Part shown: in pieces, positions 36,183 through 47,039 of the stretch
Layout of the letters: every line of letters begins with the position of its first letter
Position numbering within the stretch: position 1 is the first letter of the stretch
DNA from: Malachius bipustulatus
Lineage: Eukaryota; Arthropoda; Insecta; Coleoptera; Melyridae
DNA length: 64,000 bases
Direction: 5' to 3'
Assembly (NCBI GenBank): GCA_910589415.1
Contig: OU342639.1
Coordinates: 30,450,268 to 30,514,267, forward strand
Notes under the pieces: generated by a model
What the model saw: the letters and a program-made list of their open reading frames with translations, nothing else
What the model was told of the DNA's origin: nothing
Databases searched by the model: none
Position numbers and translations under genes: made by a program

Positions 36183-37202
36183 ACAGGGTGAGTTTAAAAT
36201 GCAAAGCTCGATTACACCTACACTGTCGAAATTAACCAAAAATGCCTGCGAACTGCCACTTTTAAAAGGTGGCTGTGGCTATTCGCTTATTTCTATGGTT
36301 ACCACTTTGTTATAAAATTAGACGCCAGCATACAATCAACAATTTATTTTGACATACTAATGTCAAACCAGCATATTTGTGTGTTTTACGTCACGTTTTA
36401 ATATTTTCCCGAAAATGGTTTTTCCGCGCAATTAAATATTTGATATGGTCTATGTACTGGGTGAAAGTGAACGGAATCCGTAAGTAACAATTTCTCGTAA
36501 AAATTTAAAAGTGACATACATTTTGAAAATGATAATGTCAAAATTAATTGTTTTCAGGGCGAGCTACGTTAATTTCGATGAACTATGTGTTAATTTTTCA
36601 AAAAATCCTAATTATCTCCCAAATTATGAACTTTTCGGGAAAAACATACCAGTTGAAAAGATGTAAAATAAGACGCTGAATACGACTCAGTAATAAAATA
36701 TAGGGGCTCCCATTTAAAAAAATCCAGTTATGATGATTCAAAATTTACAAAAAAACGATGTATGCAAGGTGATACTACAAGATAAATAAGCAGTGTTGCT
36801 GTTAAAAGATACTCCAGACCATTGCCTAGACACGTACAAAGTTCCAGGCTGATATATACCAAAAACCAAGCGCCCTGCGATTTTTTAATAAATGCCTGAA
36901 AACGCGTCATTATTAAAAAAAAAATCCCAACTTCTTAACGGTTGAAGCGAATCGCAAAAACTACACGGATTTGTAAATTTTAATTTAAAAAAGGACAAAT
37001 TTAAATATGTAAATATATACAGGGGTTGCCATTTCAAAAAATATAGGGTTGAAGGATGCAGTGCAAAAATGATACACCCTGTATAGGGCAAAATAATTTT
37101 ACAAGCTGATTGGTCTCCCGTTTTCAGCCATTTTTGTTTCATTCCGACATCTTTAACGGCGTAGGTGTAATCGAGCTATCCATTTTAAAAGACTCACCCT
37201 GT
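36183..37202. mobile_element. TIR element of about 1 kb
   Basis: The left end ACAGGGTGAGTTTAAAATGC and the right end (inverted) ACAGGGTGAGTCTTTTAAAA both continue into the same 18 bases, AGCTCGATTACACCTACG/AC. The inverted repeat spans about 42 bases. The flanks CATAT and ATACAGGG fit a TA duplication, and another ACAGGG starts directly at 37204. Inside is a mariner remnant (36346-36548). No intact frame, so it is non-autonomous. A truncated copy is at 19314-19840. Confidence 0.85.
36346..36548 (+). mobile_element. Deleted mariner derivative
   Basis: The left part ATTTTGACATACTAATGTCA... through CGAAAATGGTTTTTCCGCGC matches 18338-18425. The right part AATTTCTCGTAAAAATTTAA... AATGTCAAAATTAATTG matches 19250-19313. 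Everything between, including the transposase, is missing. The ends pair imperfectly (TTTTGACAT both ways). Confidence 0.75.
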
Positions 37203-37333
37203 ATACAGGGTCCTACAATAATGCGTTGTCCTTTCCTAGCGACTCGCCCGTTGTAGATAGAAAAAAGTTGTGAGAGAAACGTTGTACGGCTTGAAGAGAC
37301 CTATATAACCTAAAATTATTTTCAGCAATACAG

Positions 37334-37760
37334 GGTGGCCCAATATCACTGTGTAAGGCTTTGTGTAAGTTATTGTGTAATAACTTTGTTATTTTGAATA
37401 GGACACCCTGTATATTATTACATTTTCAAGATTGTCAGAAAAATCAGTAAGAATGGTTTTCACCTCGGTTTTCGCAGTTGGGGTTTAAACTGAGTTATAA
37501 GTTATGAGTTATAAACAAGTGAAAATCGCGCCATTTAAATTTTCAAAGCAGTGTACTGCGGAAACGGCTCCAAATATACTGCAACTGTAAAAAGCATTCT
37601 TTACTGGATTTTCTCAGGAAATATGAAAATATGCAGGATGTGCTATTTAAAAAAAGATATGACCACAATGGTGGGGGTGAGAGCGGGGGCGGAAAAATTT
37701 GAAGTTGAGGTGTGGGAGCTTTTTTCAAAACGTTTTTTCTCTGAACAAATAATTTTATTG
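37334..37760. repeat. Dispersed repeat family L, copy 1
   Basis: It begins ACAGGGTGGCCCAATATCAC. The block GAGTTATAAACAAGTGAAAA, followed by a CTGTAC..CG..GCGGCT-like stretch, is shared with 53530-53600. Inward ends GGACACCCTGTATA occur at 37402. Two overlapping frames on opposite strands at 37543-37827 are not convincing genes. Confidence 0.55.
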
Positions 37761-38514
37761 CATAATTACGTTCCACACTGTATATGTGTACACACACACT
37801 ACAGGTGGTAAACGTGACTCCATACAATTATTACATTTCACCTCTCATTTCTCCCTCAAAGCCGTCTTTGGTTTCTCTTCTGGTTTACAGTGGAAATAAG
37901 ATGTTTTGTCGGATAAAATGAGAGAAAACCGTATTATCTTCCCCAGTTATATTACATTTTGCTTTCTATAATTCAGAAAGCCCTTCGCCGGCACTACAAA
38001 ATACATGCACACTTTATCTCTCTCTCTTCAGAGATTCTAATACCGTCATTTTTACTTGACTGTAATCACATTCCTAATTTAGATAACGTCTTCTTATTGT
38101 AAATCAAATTGTTATAAAACTCAGTAGAAATACCCCCTATTATGTAATATATAGACAAGCCCAAGCTAATGGCTAGTTATTTTCTGCCAGAGATTAAAAA
38201 AGCGACCGTTATTAAGAGACAATCAATTAAGAAGCACACAATCGCGTAAAATGTTTTTTAATTTTTCAGAGTCAGTTAAATTCCTCTCTTCGGAAGAAAT
38301 GTTCCAGAATGACGTCTATATTGACTTCGAATTGCTTTCACTTTAGCTTTTTGTGACATTACTGAGGTAGATTTCTTTTATTAATTTTGTTTCATTCAAC
38401 TAAGTGGACCAGTACTCTTGTTATGTGGCCGAATTTCTGCAAGTCTCCGAGGTGTGGAGGAGGGAAAAAGTTTTTTTTTTGTTTTGTTTTACAAAATTGT
38501 ATTGTTAAGTAAAA
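37761..38514. other. Unannotated stretch
   Basis: Nothing recognised. Confidence 0.4.
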
Positions 38515-39707
38515 AAATTCATTCTAAGGCACGTTTTCAAACGAAATGAAATTAAATTTTCACAGTAAACCACTACCTGAATACCTATAACCCGAGATAT
38601 ACAGGGTGCACCATGTATCCTTCTCTATATTGCTATCTCTTAACGCTAACAGATACATGGTCGGTTAAACAAGTCCAAAGAAGCGCAATTTTGTGGCCAT
38701 GTCGAATCAGTCAAGACATACAAAATATCTGTGACCGTTCCTGAAATATCCTGAAAAAACTGAAAAATCGAGATTTCTTATTTTTGCCATATCTTTTCTA
38801 TTATTGGAGATTAATGAATAATTTTTTGTGGGCTTACATAAGTCGGCAAGAGCTACCCATCTGACATTTCAAAAATTTTCAAAGCAGAGTAGATCCCAGA
38901 ATTTTCATAGTCAACTTTCGTTTTTCTTATAGCCACCATATTGTTTTTTTATGTTGTTCGATATAAAAAAAATCATAAAAACTAAAAATTGTTAAACTTC
39001 AAAAAATAAATTAAAAAATTTTTTATTCATCTTTTTTCTTTACGAAAAAGACACATTTTTAGACCGAATTTCATAGATAAATTAAAAAACCATAAGGCAA
39101 GCAATATTTCGGCCACTTTTACGAATGTTGACGTTTTTCGATGATTTTTTTTAGGTTTTTCTTCTAAAAAAGAAGAATAAAAAATTTTTAAATTTATTTT
39201 TTGAAGTGTATTAATTTTTGGTTTCCATTATTTTTTTCATATCGAACGACATAAAAAAATAATATGGCGGCCATAAGAAAAACGAAAGTTGACTATGAAA
39301 ACTCTTGGATCTAGTAGGCCTTGAAAATTTTTGAAATGTCAGATGGATAGCTCTTAACGGCTTATTAAAGCCTACAAAAAATTATTTATTAATTTTCAAA
39401 AATAAGAAAGATATGACGAGAATAAGATTTCTCGATTTTTCAGTTTTTTCAGGATATTTCAGGAACGGTCACAGATATCTTGCATGCTTTGACGAATTCG
39501 AGACGGTCATAAAACTGCGCATCTTTTCTCTAATTTAACCGACCCTGTATCTCTTAGCGTTCAGGAGATAGCAATATAGAGAAGGATACATGGTGCACCC
39601 TGTATATAACCTGACTGTGGAAAATTTCAGAAAGGCAATTTGAAAAGCGGTGAAAATATTCATAATTGAATCGCACTATTTCTGCGATTGATGAGCAAAG
39701 AAGGTTA
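38515..39707 (+). repeat. Family C fragment split by a family B foldback
   Basis: The left piece (38515-38600) has ATTCTAAGGCACGTTTTCAA and CACAGTAAACCACTAC. The right piece (39603-39707) has GGAAAATTTCAGAAAGGC, AAGCGGTGAAAATATTCATA and GATGAGCAAAGAAGGTTA. They match the end of the left arm at 1560-1740 in the same order, so the B element inserted into an older C copy. Confidence 0.8.
38601..39602. repeat. Family B foldback, complete copy
   Basis: It begins ACAGGGTGCACCATGTATCC and ends GGATACATGGTGCACCCTGT, a perfect 20-base terminal inverted repeat. The arms are about 480 bases each (38601-39080 and 39120-39602) around an AT-rich centre. Repeated phrases are GTGACCGTTCCTGAAATATC, TGAAAAATCGAGATTTCTTA and the inverse of GGCCATAAGAAAAACGAAAG. 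No coding frame. TATA flanks both tips. Confidence 0.9.
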
Positions 39708-41005
39708 TCTTATTACACCGTGCTATAAAATAAAAAATCGATTTCTCTGAAACTGTGAGCCCTACTCGCTGAATGTTTTTTTTTTACTTTTCTATAATGT
39801 ATATAGACATCTGTTCCCAATAATTAATTATTTAGAGACGGCCACCATTTAGAACGACTGGATCGATTTTGCTCAAATGCAATACCAGACCACTCCTTGT
39901 AGATATCTTACTCCCGCAAAAATTTCAGCCTCCTAGATTGAAAACTGCTACCGCAAAACAGTGCCTTTATGGACGGTTAGTCTCGAAATAAGTCCCGAAA
40001 CGTTCAACTTTCGATTTGTAACTTCAAAAATAGTAAGCCGGAACCTAATCTATTACCTACAACAAAAAAATTAAGTATTGATATAAATTGTTTCTGGCAT
40101 GCATATAACACGAAAAGTCTAACAGGATATAGGTCACTGTTTCACAAACTAACACAGCTATAGGTATATAATGTATACGAAAAAGGTTACTGTGACATTT
40201 TGCCTTGCCGAAAGATTTCTTCCATAAACAATAATTAAATAGGTACATGCTAGAAATGCCAAAAGATGATTCAAAGGACTTCGCTGGGTTAGCTACAGTT
40301 TTTACGCTCCAGTTACATTTTAGGCGCTTGCCAACTCAATCGAAAACCATAAATTATAATACTTACTCATACATAATGTCTCCGCATATTCCTATTCCTC
40401 TATATACAGACTACACGACATAAGGTAGGTATGTTTTAAATCACTAGATTGGAGCTGTCGTCAAAATTCTCCTACACTCCGCGGTTCTCTTTTGATTCAA
40501 TTTAATTCATTTCATTTCATTTCATTTCATTTCATAAAGATCAAAATTCGCAACATGTAATTCCCTCTTTGATACGTCATAAATAATGGAGCATCGGCAA
40601 CCAGAGTCGCATATGCAATGTGACGATTTATTATTTTCAAGATAAAATATTTCAAGAATTATTTCTGTACAATTTTTTTTTTAATCTCCGCTTAGAATCG
40701 GTTCCTCTGTAGCTATTCGTCGCCTTTTCGACGTAGAAGAGAAAAGTTTTTATAAAAGTGTCGATTTCTTGGAGACGACTTTTTCTACATCCTACATGCT
40801 CGTTAACTTTAAGCTTCTTTCGCGATATTTTTCAATATTAGGTATAATGATGTGAAGTCTCCACAGAGACCATGCCATTTATTTCATTTATTTCAGAAAT
40901 GTAAATTTTCCCAACTTCAATTTTCACCACAGAGCTTTAAAAAAACAATCGATACTTATGTCTAGGTTGAGGGAAATTTCTCAGATATGTAGGTATACAT
41001 ATTAG
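39708..41005. other. Mostly unannotated; contains a family C fragment
   Basis: 39838-39985 (GCAATACCAGACCACTCCTT, then CCTAGATTGAAAACTGC) matches the right-arm orientation of family C at 4558-4700. The rest shows no gene. Confidence 0.5.
40507..40535. repeat. ATTTC pentanucleotide microsatellite
   Basis: Six or so tandem copies of ATTTC. Confidence 0.85.
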
Positions 41006-42735
41006 ATAGGGTGTTTACTGTTTACTGTAAGGTTGGGCAAACTTCACAGGCTGATTCTTTAGACTAAAGTAAACAAAAAGTGAAATACACCGTTTTTGAG
41101 ATACATTTTCCAGTTTTTTGACGATATCTCGGGAACCGTATATAAGATACAATGTTCAGCTCTTGTACACGCTATATATGTGCTCACTGATCCCTTTATT
41201 TCCGCCGTAAAATAAAGGTCTTAAAAAATTCAGTGGCATAGATTTAGGGTATTTTGAGGGTTTCGACCCACTAATTTCTACGCCACTGGAATAAATGCGC
41301 TTTTAAGCAGCGCCTTTGAACCGTCCATGTTTTCTACACCAAAAAGGTACTCTTGGTTAGCGGCTCCAAAGTGAACCGTTTCCGAGAAAAATGTGATTTT
41401 ATGAGAGAAAACGTTAATTATAGGAATAAGTTTTCACTTACTTTCACTTTGCACAAAATACTGTTGAAAAATCGTTAAAAAGTTATGTTTTCTCTCATAA
41501 AATGCCATTTTTCTAGGAAACCCGGTTCAAACCGCCGTTACCCAAGAGTACCTTTTTGGTATACAGGGTTATGCAAATTTCATGGTGTCAGTATTGGGAT
41601 ATCCGAAACCATAAGAGATACAGGGTTGCTTAAATTAGAGAAAAGTTGCGCTATTTTATGGCCATCTCGAATCCGTCAAAACATGCAAGATATCTGTGAC
41701 CGTTCCTGAAATATCCTGAAAAAACTGAAAAATCGAGAAATCTTATTTTTGGAATATCTTTCTTACCATTGGAAATTAATAAATAATTTTTTGTAGCCTT
41801 ACATAAGCCGTTATAAGCTATTTATCTGACGTTTCAAAAATTTTCACAGCCGACTAGATCCCAGAGTTTTCATAGTCAACTTTCGTTTTTCTTATGGCCG
41901 CCATATTATTTTTTTATGTCGTTCGATAAGAAAAAAATAATGGAAACCAAAAATTAATAAATTTTAGAAAAAAAAAATTGAAAAATTTTTATTCTTCTTT
42001 TTTCAAAGAAAAACAGATAGTTCTTAACTGAAATAGGCCAATATGAAGTCATACTGCTTGCCTTATAGGTTGTTAATTTCTCTATGATATTCATCTAAAA
42101 AGTTGTATTTTTTCAGAAAAAAAAGAAGAACAAAAATTTTTGAAAGTTATTTTTTGAAGTTTATTAGTTTTTGGTTTCCATTATTTCTTATCGAACGACA
42201 TAAAAAAATAATATGGCGGCCATAAGAAAAACGAAAGTTGACTATGAAAACTCTATGGGATCTAGTCGGCTGTGAAAATTTTTGAAACGTCAGATAAATA
42301 GCTTATAACGGCTTATGTAAGCCTACAAAAAATTATTTATTAATTTCCAATGGTAAGAAAGATATTCCAAAAATAAGATTGATCGATTTTTCAGTTTTTT
42401 CAGGATATTTCAGGAACGGTCACAGATATCTTGCATGTTTTGACGGATTCGAGATGGCCATAAAATAGCGCAACTTTTCTCTAATTTAACCGACCCTGTA
42501 TCTCTTACGGCTTACGAGATCCCAATACTGGCACCATGAAATTTGCATAACCCTGTGTATAGAAAACATGGGCAGTTCAAAGGCGCTGCTTAAAATCGCA
42601 TTTATTTCAGTGGCCCAGAAGTTAGGGAAACGAAAACCCCAAAATACCCTAAATCTACGCCACTGAATTTTTTTAAAACCTTTATTTTACGGAAATAAGG
42701 GGGATCAGTGCGAGCACATAGTGTGTACTATACAC
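41006..42735. repeat. Family A foldback with a B-type element inside
   Basis: The left arm (41006-41410) has AGGGTGTTTACTG, TTTGACGATATCTCGGGAAC and the CAGTGGCATAGATTTAGGG/CTACGCCACTGG hairpin. The right arm starts near 41488, is interrupted at 41563-42556, and resumes with TAGAAAACATGGGCAGTTCA through CAGTGGCCC... and CTACGCCACTGA to GATCAGTG near 42710. As at 27143 the outermost right end is lost. Confidence 0.85.
41563..42556. repeat. Family B-like foldback with divergent tips, nested in family A
   Basis: It begins ACAGGGTTATGCAAATTTCA and ends TGAAATTTGCATAACCCTGT, perfect inverse over 20 bases. Inside, from AGAGATACAGGGTTGCTTAA inward, it follows family B (GTGACCGTTCCTGAAATATC, GTTTTCATAGTCAACTTTCG). 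The tips differ from the GTGCACC tips at 38601, so this is a subfamily. TAT/TAT flanks fit a TA duplication in the A arm. Confidence 0.9.
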
Positions 42736-43839
42736 ATTTTTATTTTACAATTTTTACACAATTTTATTTATTTAGTGGAAAAGTATTGAGTTTAAGTGAA
42801 ATTTTTAAGAGACAATTTTTTTCCAATTGAACTGGCCCTCCAAATTGTGAGTTTAAATATAAAAAAAAATTATTAGGAAAAAAGTTCTGGGAAAAAAAAC
42901 TTTTAGGGGTAGAATGATTCACACCCTTGCAGAGAACAAGGGTGGATAAAATTATGTAATTATGGAGGCTCCATCGTATTAGTATTCGAATACCTAGCCG
43001 TCTTCTTTTTATTTCAAGTCATTTCAGAAAAAAATCGATAAATGTGAACTTCTTAGGAGAGGCTTTAATAAAAAAAATTTATGACAAACCCCCCTTAAAA
43101 TTCAGCAAGGAATCTCCAGTTGAATTTTCTGCACTGATTAATGAAACACCCTGTATATTTGATTTTCAAAGGACACCTCATCCTCATAAACAATGGGGGA
43201 ATATTTTCGAATGCAACCCAAGGTTTGACTATCATAAACATAAACTATGTTTTGTTCAAGTGTTCAAGTGATTGATGCGTCGTCTCGAATGAAATACGGA
43301 CAGTTAACGGCTATTAAACAATCGAAACAGAGTTGTAAATTATTCAAGTATCTGCACTTCATCTTATTACCTTCCAACAATAAACAAAGCTTCCGGCCGC
43401 CTCTGAAAAAGATTTAACCATTTCACGGTAGGTCTAAACATCAATTCAAGTAAACATAACAATAACACTCACGCTCTGTAAGTAGGTATAATAATAATAA
43501 AAATAATTTGTTCGTTTGCTTTGGTAGATTTGGGTTTACCGATGAAAGTGATAAATTTTACTCTGCATGACCGTGTCTAAAATTAGTTGTACCGCACTCT
43601 ACGGTAGCCGGTATACCATACAAATATATAGAATAAAACTACTCTCTTTCGAGAAAACTCTGGCTTAAAGTGCACGATGATTAAATGGAAGAACCACGTC
43701 TCTGAAAGGGTGTTAGATCTTTATCAAAGACCACTCTAAACAATAAAAACAAAAAGTAGGGAGAGTGGTGGTGATGGGGATTTAAATATTGATCGCTACA
43801 CAGGGTGCGTGTATATGCCTATATTTTACTTATATCATA
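42736..43839. other. Unannotated stretch
   Basis: A 75-codon frame at 43044-43271 includes the common ACACCCTGTATA string, so it is repeat-derived. No gene is recognised. Confidence 0.4.
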
Positions 43840-43898
43840 TTTATTTATTTCTCCAAAATCATGTTTTTTCGATTTTCTAAACGCTCATATAGCTTTTA

Positions 43899-45899
43899 CG
43901 AAGGCGTAGAAGCGCCACACCAGTTTTATCTTTAAAAATTCCTATTTTAAACTCGGAATCAGGGCCGGGCCTAGCACGTGTGCAAGTTCATAAGGGCGGC
44001 GAGCGGAAGTAAAAATCTGATCATAATTCATAGCAATAACAAATTAGTTATTATAGTGTAGCACAAGCATTACCTGTATAGGTAGTATTAAGTTCTGAGT
44101 CCATACTGCACTAACTTTTTAATCTATCAATAGTCATTATTGGCTTGTTCCCGGTGCGTTAACCATCCTCTAAGTATTTTCTTATGAAAAAGGGCATAGA
44201 ATTTTTCAGTCGCCCTTGGACGCCGAATATCTTAGGATGACTCTGGCCGCGGAACGCCGAACCCGATTCAGCTTGTTTTATAATAAAAGTTTATAACGAA
44301 GACTTTGACCATATTGAGACCAGATGTTGGCTCTAACGTAACTCCATTCAACTCTACAGGGTGTTTCACCAGCAGACCGACATAGCTTAAGGGTAGGTGT
44401 AAATTTTCCGAGGCGATTCAGGATCTGGATTCGAAATTATTCTGAGACCCTTCGTTTCGATGTTACAGGGTGATTTTGCCGAAATTAGTATCTTTTGAAC
44501 GAATTGATGGAATTTAATGAAATTTAGTAGATATGCTCTGCTAATGACACTTAATATCTCGCATTTTTCGCCAATTCGAAAACTTCAGGGCCGTACTTAA
44601 TTTTTGAGGTCTCTATCGGTTTTATCAAAAAGTTCACCCTGCATGCATTTTCTTCAAAGTTTAGTACCATTTTCTAAAACTACTTGAAAAATGCTACAAT
44701 TGCGGTAAAAAAAATTACTTGCCACCATTAAACTGAATCGAGAGAAAATTAAAACTTTTAATTTTTTCAGAATTTCAATTTATGGTTGTTACTAATTTTC
44801 GGTAACTCAAATGTGATTTTTTTGCTTGATCTACAGATTTAGCCAAGATGAGGGACCACTCTAGATTTTTTTCGAGCTAAAAATAAGTTTTAATAAGAAA
44901 AACAGCTAAAAGAAGAAATGGAAATTTGATGACAACCCGTAACAATACATAAGCGTAAAAGTAACACAAAGTAACACATTAACACATAAACAAATAAGTA
45001 CATAAGGGAAACAGAAAAGAAAAATATCAAAAAAGTATGGTGGCCTGTTTGAACATTATCTGCACTGAATTGCGCAGTTTTTCTTCCCAAAATTTGTGTT
45101 GATATTTTTCTTTCTGTTTCGTTTATGTGTATACTTATTTGTCTATGTGGTAATGTGTTTAAATGGTGTTACTTATACGCTTATGTGTTTGGTTGTCGTT
45201 AAAATTACCATTTCTTCTTTCAGTTGTTTTTCTTAATAAAATTTAATTTTTTTTCCTGTTAAAGCTTATTTTTAGCTGGAAAAAATCCCGAATCTTGGCT
45301 AAATCTTTAGATAAAGTAAATTTGTTTGAAATAACTACAAAATATGCAAGTTTTAAGAAATCACATTTGATTTTTCGAAAATTATTAACAAACATGAATT
45401 GAACTCCTGATAAATCTAAAAGTTTTTATTTTGTTCTCGATTCAGTTTAATGGTGCCAAGTAATTTTTTTACCGCAATTGTAGCATTTTTTATGTAATAG
45501 TTTTAGAAAATGGTACTAAACTTTGTAAAAAATACACATGAACTTTTTGACAAAACAGTTATGGCTTAGTGTAATTAACATTTTCGCACTTGTTTTTTCA
45601 AAAATTTTCTCTCGAACCCCCCTCATTTTCGGGGGATATATTCCCCACACTAAACCCCCCGGCGAAAAAATTTACCTAATCTAATAAATAACATTTCTAT
45701 TGGCGTTTAATTTTTACCCACAAAAAATTGCTTTTTGCCCTCCAATTGGTAAACATTTCTTCTTAAGAGGGGGCGGGGGGCGGCAATTTTTGTATCGCCA
45801 CGCAGGCGGCAAGTAGGCTAGACCAGGCCTTGTTCGGAATTCTTAATTTAAACTCGGAATTTTTTAAAATAAAACTGATGTGGCGCTTCTACGCCTTCG
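43899..45899. mobile_element. 2 kb TIR element (family D) flanked by TA
   Basis: The ends are CGAAGGCGTAGAAGCGCCAC and its exact inverse GTGGCGCTTCTACGCCTTCG (20 of 20). TA directly borders both (43897-43898 and 45900-45901). A second inverted block, TTTAAACTCGGAAT, lies about 50 bases in from each tip, next to CAGGGCCGGGCCTAG and CTAGACCAGGCCTTG. No transposase is recognisable, so it is non-autonomous. It holds an inner foldback. Confidence 0.85.
44615..45565. repeat. Foldback inside family D
   Basis: The left arm has AAGTTTAGTACCATTTTCTA, CTACAATTGCGGTAAAAAAA and AATCGAGAGAAAATTAAAAC. The right arm has their inverses near 45390-45540. The centre near 45050-45110 has GTAACACATTAACACATAAA facing TTTATGTGTATACTTATTTG. 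The left side extends outward to an ACAGGGTGTTTCACCAGC at 44357 that has no mirror on the right, so the right end is truncated. Confidence 0.8.
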
Positions 45900-45975
45900 T
45901 AAGCTTCATTGCATTTTCGTTGAAAGAGTTTCCTAAAGTAGCGTTACTTCTACAGGGTGTCTTAAAAAAAACAGT

Positions 45976-47039
45976 TCTTTTCTGTACGATTCTAGAGCCA
46001 TAGTAGTTGTTGTATTCGTCGTAATAGTTGTTGTTTAATCGTCGCCATCGTTAATGTAATTTAGAATCACGTTTCAATTTATTTCGGTTGTCCTGTACAG
46101 CGTTTGTGTAAATTAACTAGTAGTTGTGCATTAAATAATTAATTTAGTGTTTACTGTTACTGTTATTTACCTATACACAGTCCAATATTCGTTCGTTTAT
46201 GTTCCGAAACCGCCTTAACAATAACTACATATTAGTGTTAATAAAACAAAGACGGTTCGAGGTTGATTTTATCAGCTTCGATCCTAGTTTCGTTCGAACC
46301 CATGCTGCCAGTGGAAAATCCTAACAATGTGCAATAATACCTACACACATGCATATTATCTAGCTATCTACATATGGTATTTATATAGGTAAATATTAAT
46401 ATATAAACGCTGAAGAATTTTATCAAACCTTGCATGCATGTCTTCCTCTTCGTTCGCAGTGGTCATTTTAAATAATTATAATTTTTTTTCACCGGGATAG
46501 ATGTGCTATTATACCTATCTATCTATAACAGGATAGGATTAGGATTGATTCGGTTGTTTTGTAATAACAATAATTGTAAAATTTCCTCTTAGTGATACCT
46601 TTAATTGCCGCGAGTGTTAGTTTGCAGACGATTTGAAAGCGCCTCTCTAATCCCTCAGAATGGTTTTGGTTTCTTGCTTGATTTAGGACTGTTTGTATAC
46701 CTACTATACTACCTACCTCTACAGAGTCTGCACTGGGAATTAATCTCATTGTCCTTATCCGCAATCATGACAAGTTCGAATCAGTACCAAGTACTTGCTT
46801 GCTTGCGGTACCTATTAAGCTTGATATAATTAGATTTTGCTGGAGATTTCTGTAAATAACTTACACGTTAATTAATATGTACGCAACCGAATCAACCTAA
46901 ATTGAAGTGGAAAACGTTTCAAATTAAGTTCCACGGATAATTTATCATGTAAGTACTCGTACTTATTATCAGAGTCTTATTCTCTTCTGTTATTATAGAT
47001 TAATGTGAATTGATTGCCAAATTGTATTATTATTTTATT
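45976..47039. other. Unannotated stretch
   Basis: 46230-46320 (AATAAAACAAAGACGGTTCG, then a TTCGAACC string) has an LTR-like look, but no partner LTR or primer-binding site is seen. No gene is recognised. Confidence 0.35.

Larger units (their letters stand above)
43840..45975 (+). repeat. Family C remnant split by a 2 kb element
   Basis: Left piece 43840-43898: TATTTATTTCTCCAAAATCA, then CGATTTTCTAAACGCTC and TATAGCTTTTA. Right piece 45902-45975: TTCATTGCATTTTCGTTGAA, then GTAGCGTTACTTCTACAGGG. These match two nearby parts of family C near 213-265 and 310-370. About 40 bases of C sequence between them are absent. Confidence 0.75.

Noticed and set aside
44890..45090. 66-codon minus-strand frame with a hydrophobic stretch
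   Set aside because: It lies within the loop and arms of the inner foldback of family D. The hydrophobicity follows from T-rich sequence.
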